The position numbers and the translations under genes were made by a program. Positions 16,033-17,044 of a stretch of 17,044 bases of DNA are shown piece after piece. Source of the DNA: an uncultured Oscillibacter sp. (GTDB lineage Bacteria; Bacillota; Clostridia; Oscillospirales; Oscillospiraceae); contig CAMHBH010000035.1 of the NCBI GenBank assembly GCA_946183175.1, positions 1 through 17,044 on the forward strand, read 5' to 3'. Under the pieces are notes generated by a model. That model worked only from the letters and a program-made list of their open reading frames with translations. It made no database searches and was not told where the DNA came from. The stretch's first letter is position 1; every line of letters begins with the position of its first letter.

Positions 16033-16674
16033 ATGACAGAACGCAAACGGGAGATTGCACACGATTTATTGTCGATAGGGGCGGTATTTCTGCGCCCGGA
16101 AGACCCGTTCGTGTGGGCGTCGGGGATTCGCAGTCCGATTTACTGCGACAACCGCCTCACGCTGACCGCGCCGGACGTGCGGAACCGTATCGAAGACGGC
16201 CTCGCGGCGCTGATTCGGGAATATTACCCGACCGTACAGGTGCTGATGGGCACGTCTACGGCGGGAATCGCCCACGCGGCGATTGTCGGACACCTGACGG
16301 GGTTGCCGATGGGCTATGTACGTTCGGGGAATAAAGACCACGGGCGCGGGAACCGTATCGAGGGGCGGCTGGACGCCGGACAGCGCGTCGTGGTCGTGGA
16401 AGACCTGATTTCGACTGCCGGGAGCTGTCTGGACGTAGTCGCGGCCTTACGCGACGCCAAAGCCGACGTACTCGGAATCGTGTCCATTTTCACCTACGGC
16501 ATGAAAAGAGGCTTGGAACGTCTCGCCGCCGCCGGAGTGCGCAACGAAAGTTTGTGCGATTTCGACGCCGTGTGTGAAGTCGCCGCCGCAGAGGGGAAAA
16601 TCAAGCCGGAGGATATCGCGCGGTTGCGCCGTTTCCGCGACAACCCGTCCGACGAAAGCTGGATGAACACATAA
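16033..16674 (+). CDS. pyrE: Orotate phosphoribosyltransferase
   Basis: Joins orotate and PRPP to form OMP. The 213-residue protein has the N-terminal hood (FVWASGIRSPIYCDNR, 26-41), the flexible catalytic loop KDHGRGNRIEG (101-111), and the PRPP-binding motif VVVVEDLISTAGS (119-131). TSTAGIAHA (75-83) forms the pyrophosphate loop. GGAGGGAG precedes the ATG. It is the last gene of the operon and is followed directly by an intrinsic terminator. Together with pyrC, pyrK, pyrD and pyrF it covers carbamoyl-aspartate to UMP; carAB and pyrB must lie elsewhere. Confidence 0.96.
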   Translation: MTERKREIAHDLLSIGAVFLRPEDPFVWASGIRSPIYCDNRLTLTAPDVRNRIEDGLAALIREYYPTVQVLMGTSTAGIAHAAIVGHLTGLPMGYVRSGNKDHGRGNRIEGRLDAGQRVVVVEDLISTAGSCLDVVAALRDAKADVLGIVSIFTYGMKRGLERLAAAGVRNESLCDFDAVCEVAAAEGKIKPEDIARLRRFRDNPSDESWMNT

Positions 16675-16681
16675 ATTTCGT

Positions 16682-16712
16682 AAAAGGGGCGTTTTATCTA
16701 CGCTCCTTTTTT
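16682..16712 (+). terminator. Rho-independent terminator of the pyr operon
   Basis: AAAAGGGGCG pairs with CGCTCCTTTT (one G-U pair) around the loop TTTTATCTA and runs into a six-T tract. It starts 8 bases after the pyrE stop. It also marks the boundary beyond which base composition becomes AT-rich. Confidence 0.88.
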
Positions 16713-16750
16713 AATTATTTGTCGCTTTGAGCAAAAATTTGAATGAAGTC

Positions 16751-16780
16751 TTGACAACTTCATAACGATGATGATATAAT
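16751..16780 (+). promoter_or_regulatory. Perfect-consensus sigma-A promoter
   Basis: TTGACA (16751-16756) and TATAAT (16775-16780) with an 18-base spacer. Both boxes match the consensus at all six positions, unlike the other promoters in the window. The leader to the next ATG is about 39 bases and holds AAGGAG (16811-16816). Confidence 0.85.
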
Positions 16781-16825
16781 CTGCTATACGCAATTAGGCT
16801 TTATCACATTAAGGAGTGTCTTTAT

Positions 16826-17002
16826 ATGGGGGATAGGAAGTATTTCTATTTTGAAGATCAATTTCCCACCGTCAGTTTCTGGGGCAGATTTTCTGGACGT
16901 TCTGTTTTTCCTTTTTGTGTATATTATGAGGACGGCAGATACTATGAGTTCTTTACTGGAAAAGAACTCGTTTTTGGTTACACATTTGTAGCTGGACAGT
17001 GA
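16826..17002 (+). CDS. 58-residue aromatic-rich orphan protein
   Basis: ATG to TGA gives 58 residues beginning MGDRKYFYFEDQF and ending FVAGQ. AAGGAG lies nine bases before the ATG, and a perfect promoter lies upstream, so expression is likely. About a third of the residues are aromatic (11 Phe, 7 Tyr, 1 Trp by count), with no clear membrane helix because charged residues are scattered through it. The alternation of aromatic, Gly and charged residues suggests a small beta-rich fold (inference). Codon use is AT-leaning, unlike every other gene here. I do not recognise a family. It could be a phage or mobile-element small protein, or the remnant N-terminus of a longer one. Confidence 0.7.
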   Translation: MGDRKYFYFEDQFPTVSFWGRFSGRSVFPFCVYYEDGRYYEFFTGKELVFGYTFVAGQ

Positions 17003-17018
17003 AAAGTTCGTAGGCTAA

Positions 17019-17038
17019 AAGGGTATAGCAATCCCCTT
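17019..17038 (+). terminator. Weak possible hairpin after the orphan gene
   Basis: AAGGG and CCCTT flank a ten-base loop, followed by GTGATA at the window end. The stem is short and any U tract would lie outside the window, so this is only a hint of a terminator. Confidence 0.2.
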
Positions 17039-17044
17039 GTGATA

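Noticed and set aside
1..17044. CRISPR arrays, tRNA/rRNA genes, insertion sequences
   Set aside because: I saw no regularly spaced repeats, no tRNA-like cloverleaf with CCA end, no rRNA sequence and no transposase frame. Spaces between genes are all under about 210 bases.

Overview
The window looks like chromosomal DNA of a GC-rich member of the Clostridia, probably a gut Oscillospiraceae-type bacterium (inference). The grounds are strong AGGAGG-type ribosome sites, sigma-A promoters, a class 1B dihydroorotate dehydrogenase with its PyrK partner, a DnaD-type plus DnaC/DnaI-type helicase-loader pair next to a DUF2325 protein, and a QueT-type transporter. Genes are tightly packed on two divergent transcription units, and codon use is strongly biased to G/C endings until about position 16,675.

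Left and centre (1-11,762, minus strand). From a good promoter at 11,816-11,844, eight genes run leftward with gaps of at most 46 bases or a 4-base overlap. They are a DUF2325 coiled-coil protein, a DnaD-domain protein, a DnaC/DnaI-like AAA+ ATPase, a small cupin, a TPR lipoprotein, a membrane HD-GYP phosphodiesterase with an extracellular beta-propeller sensor, a queuosine-precursor transporter (QueT) and an O6-alkylguanine-DNA alkyltransferase (Ogt). A GC-rich hairpin (1,491-1,520) follows ogt. A separate promoter (1,433-1,461) then drives a P-loop helicase-like gene that runs off the left edge and has a RelE-like N-terminal region.

Right (11,912-16,712, plus strand). From an extended -10 promoter, a pyrimidine operon runs pyrC, pyrK, pyrD, pyrF, a DUF2500 membrane protein and pyrE, and ends at an intrinsic terminator. 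It covers dihydroorotase through UMP synthesis. carAB, pyrB and pyrR are not in the window, and the leader is too short for a PyrR attenuator.

Far right (16,713-17,044). The composition turns abruptly AT-rich. A perfect TTGACA/TATAAT promoter drives a 58-residue, very aromatic orphan protein. This looks like the edge of an acquired or mobile segment.

The most unusual signal is at the level of DNA words. Reading by hand, I found no GATC in the first 16,855 bases although GATA, GATG and GATT are common. The only GATC lies in the AT-rich tail. GCWGC also seems strongly depleted (three sites found). No CRISPR array, tRNA, rRNA, transposase or attachment site was seen.
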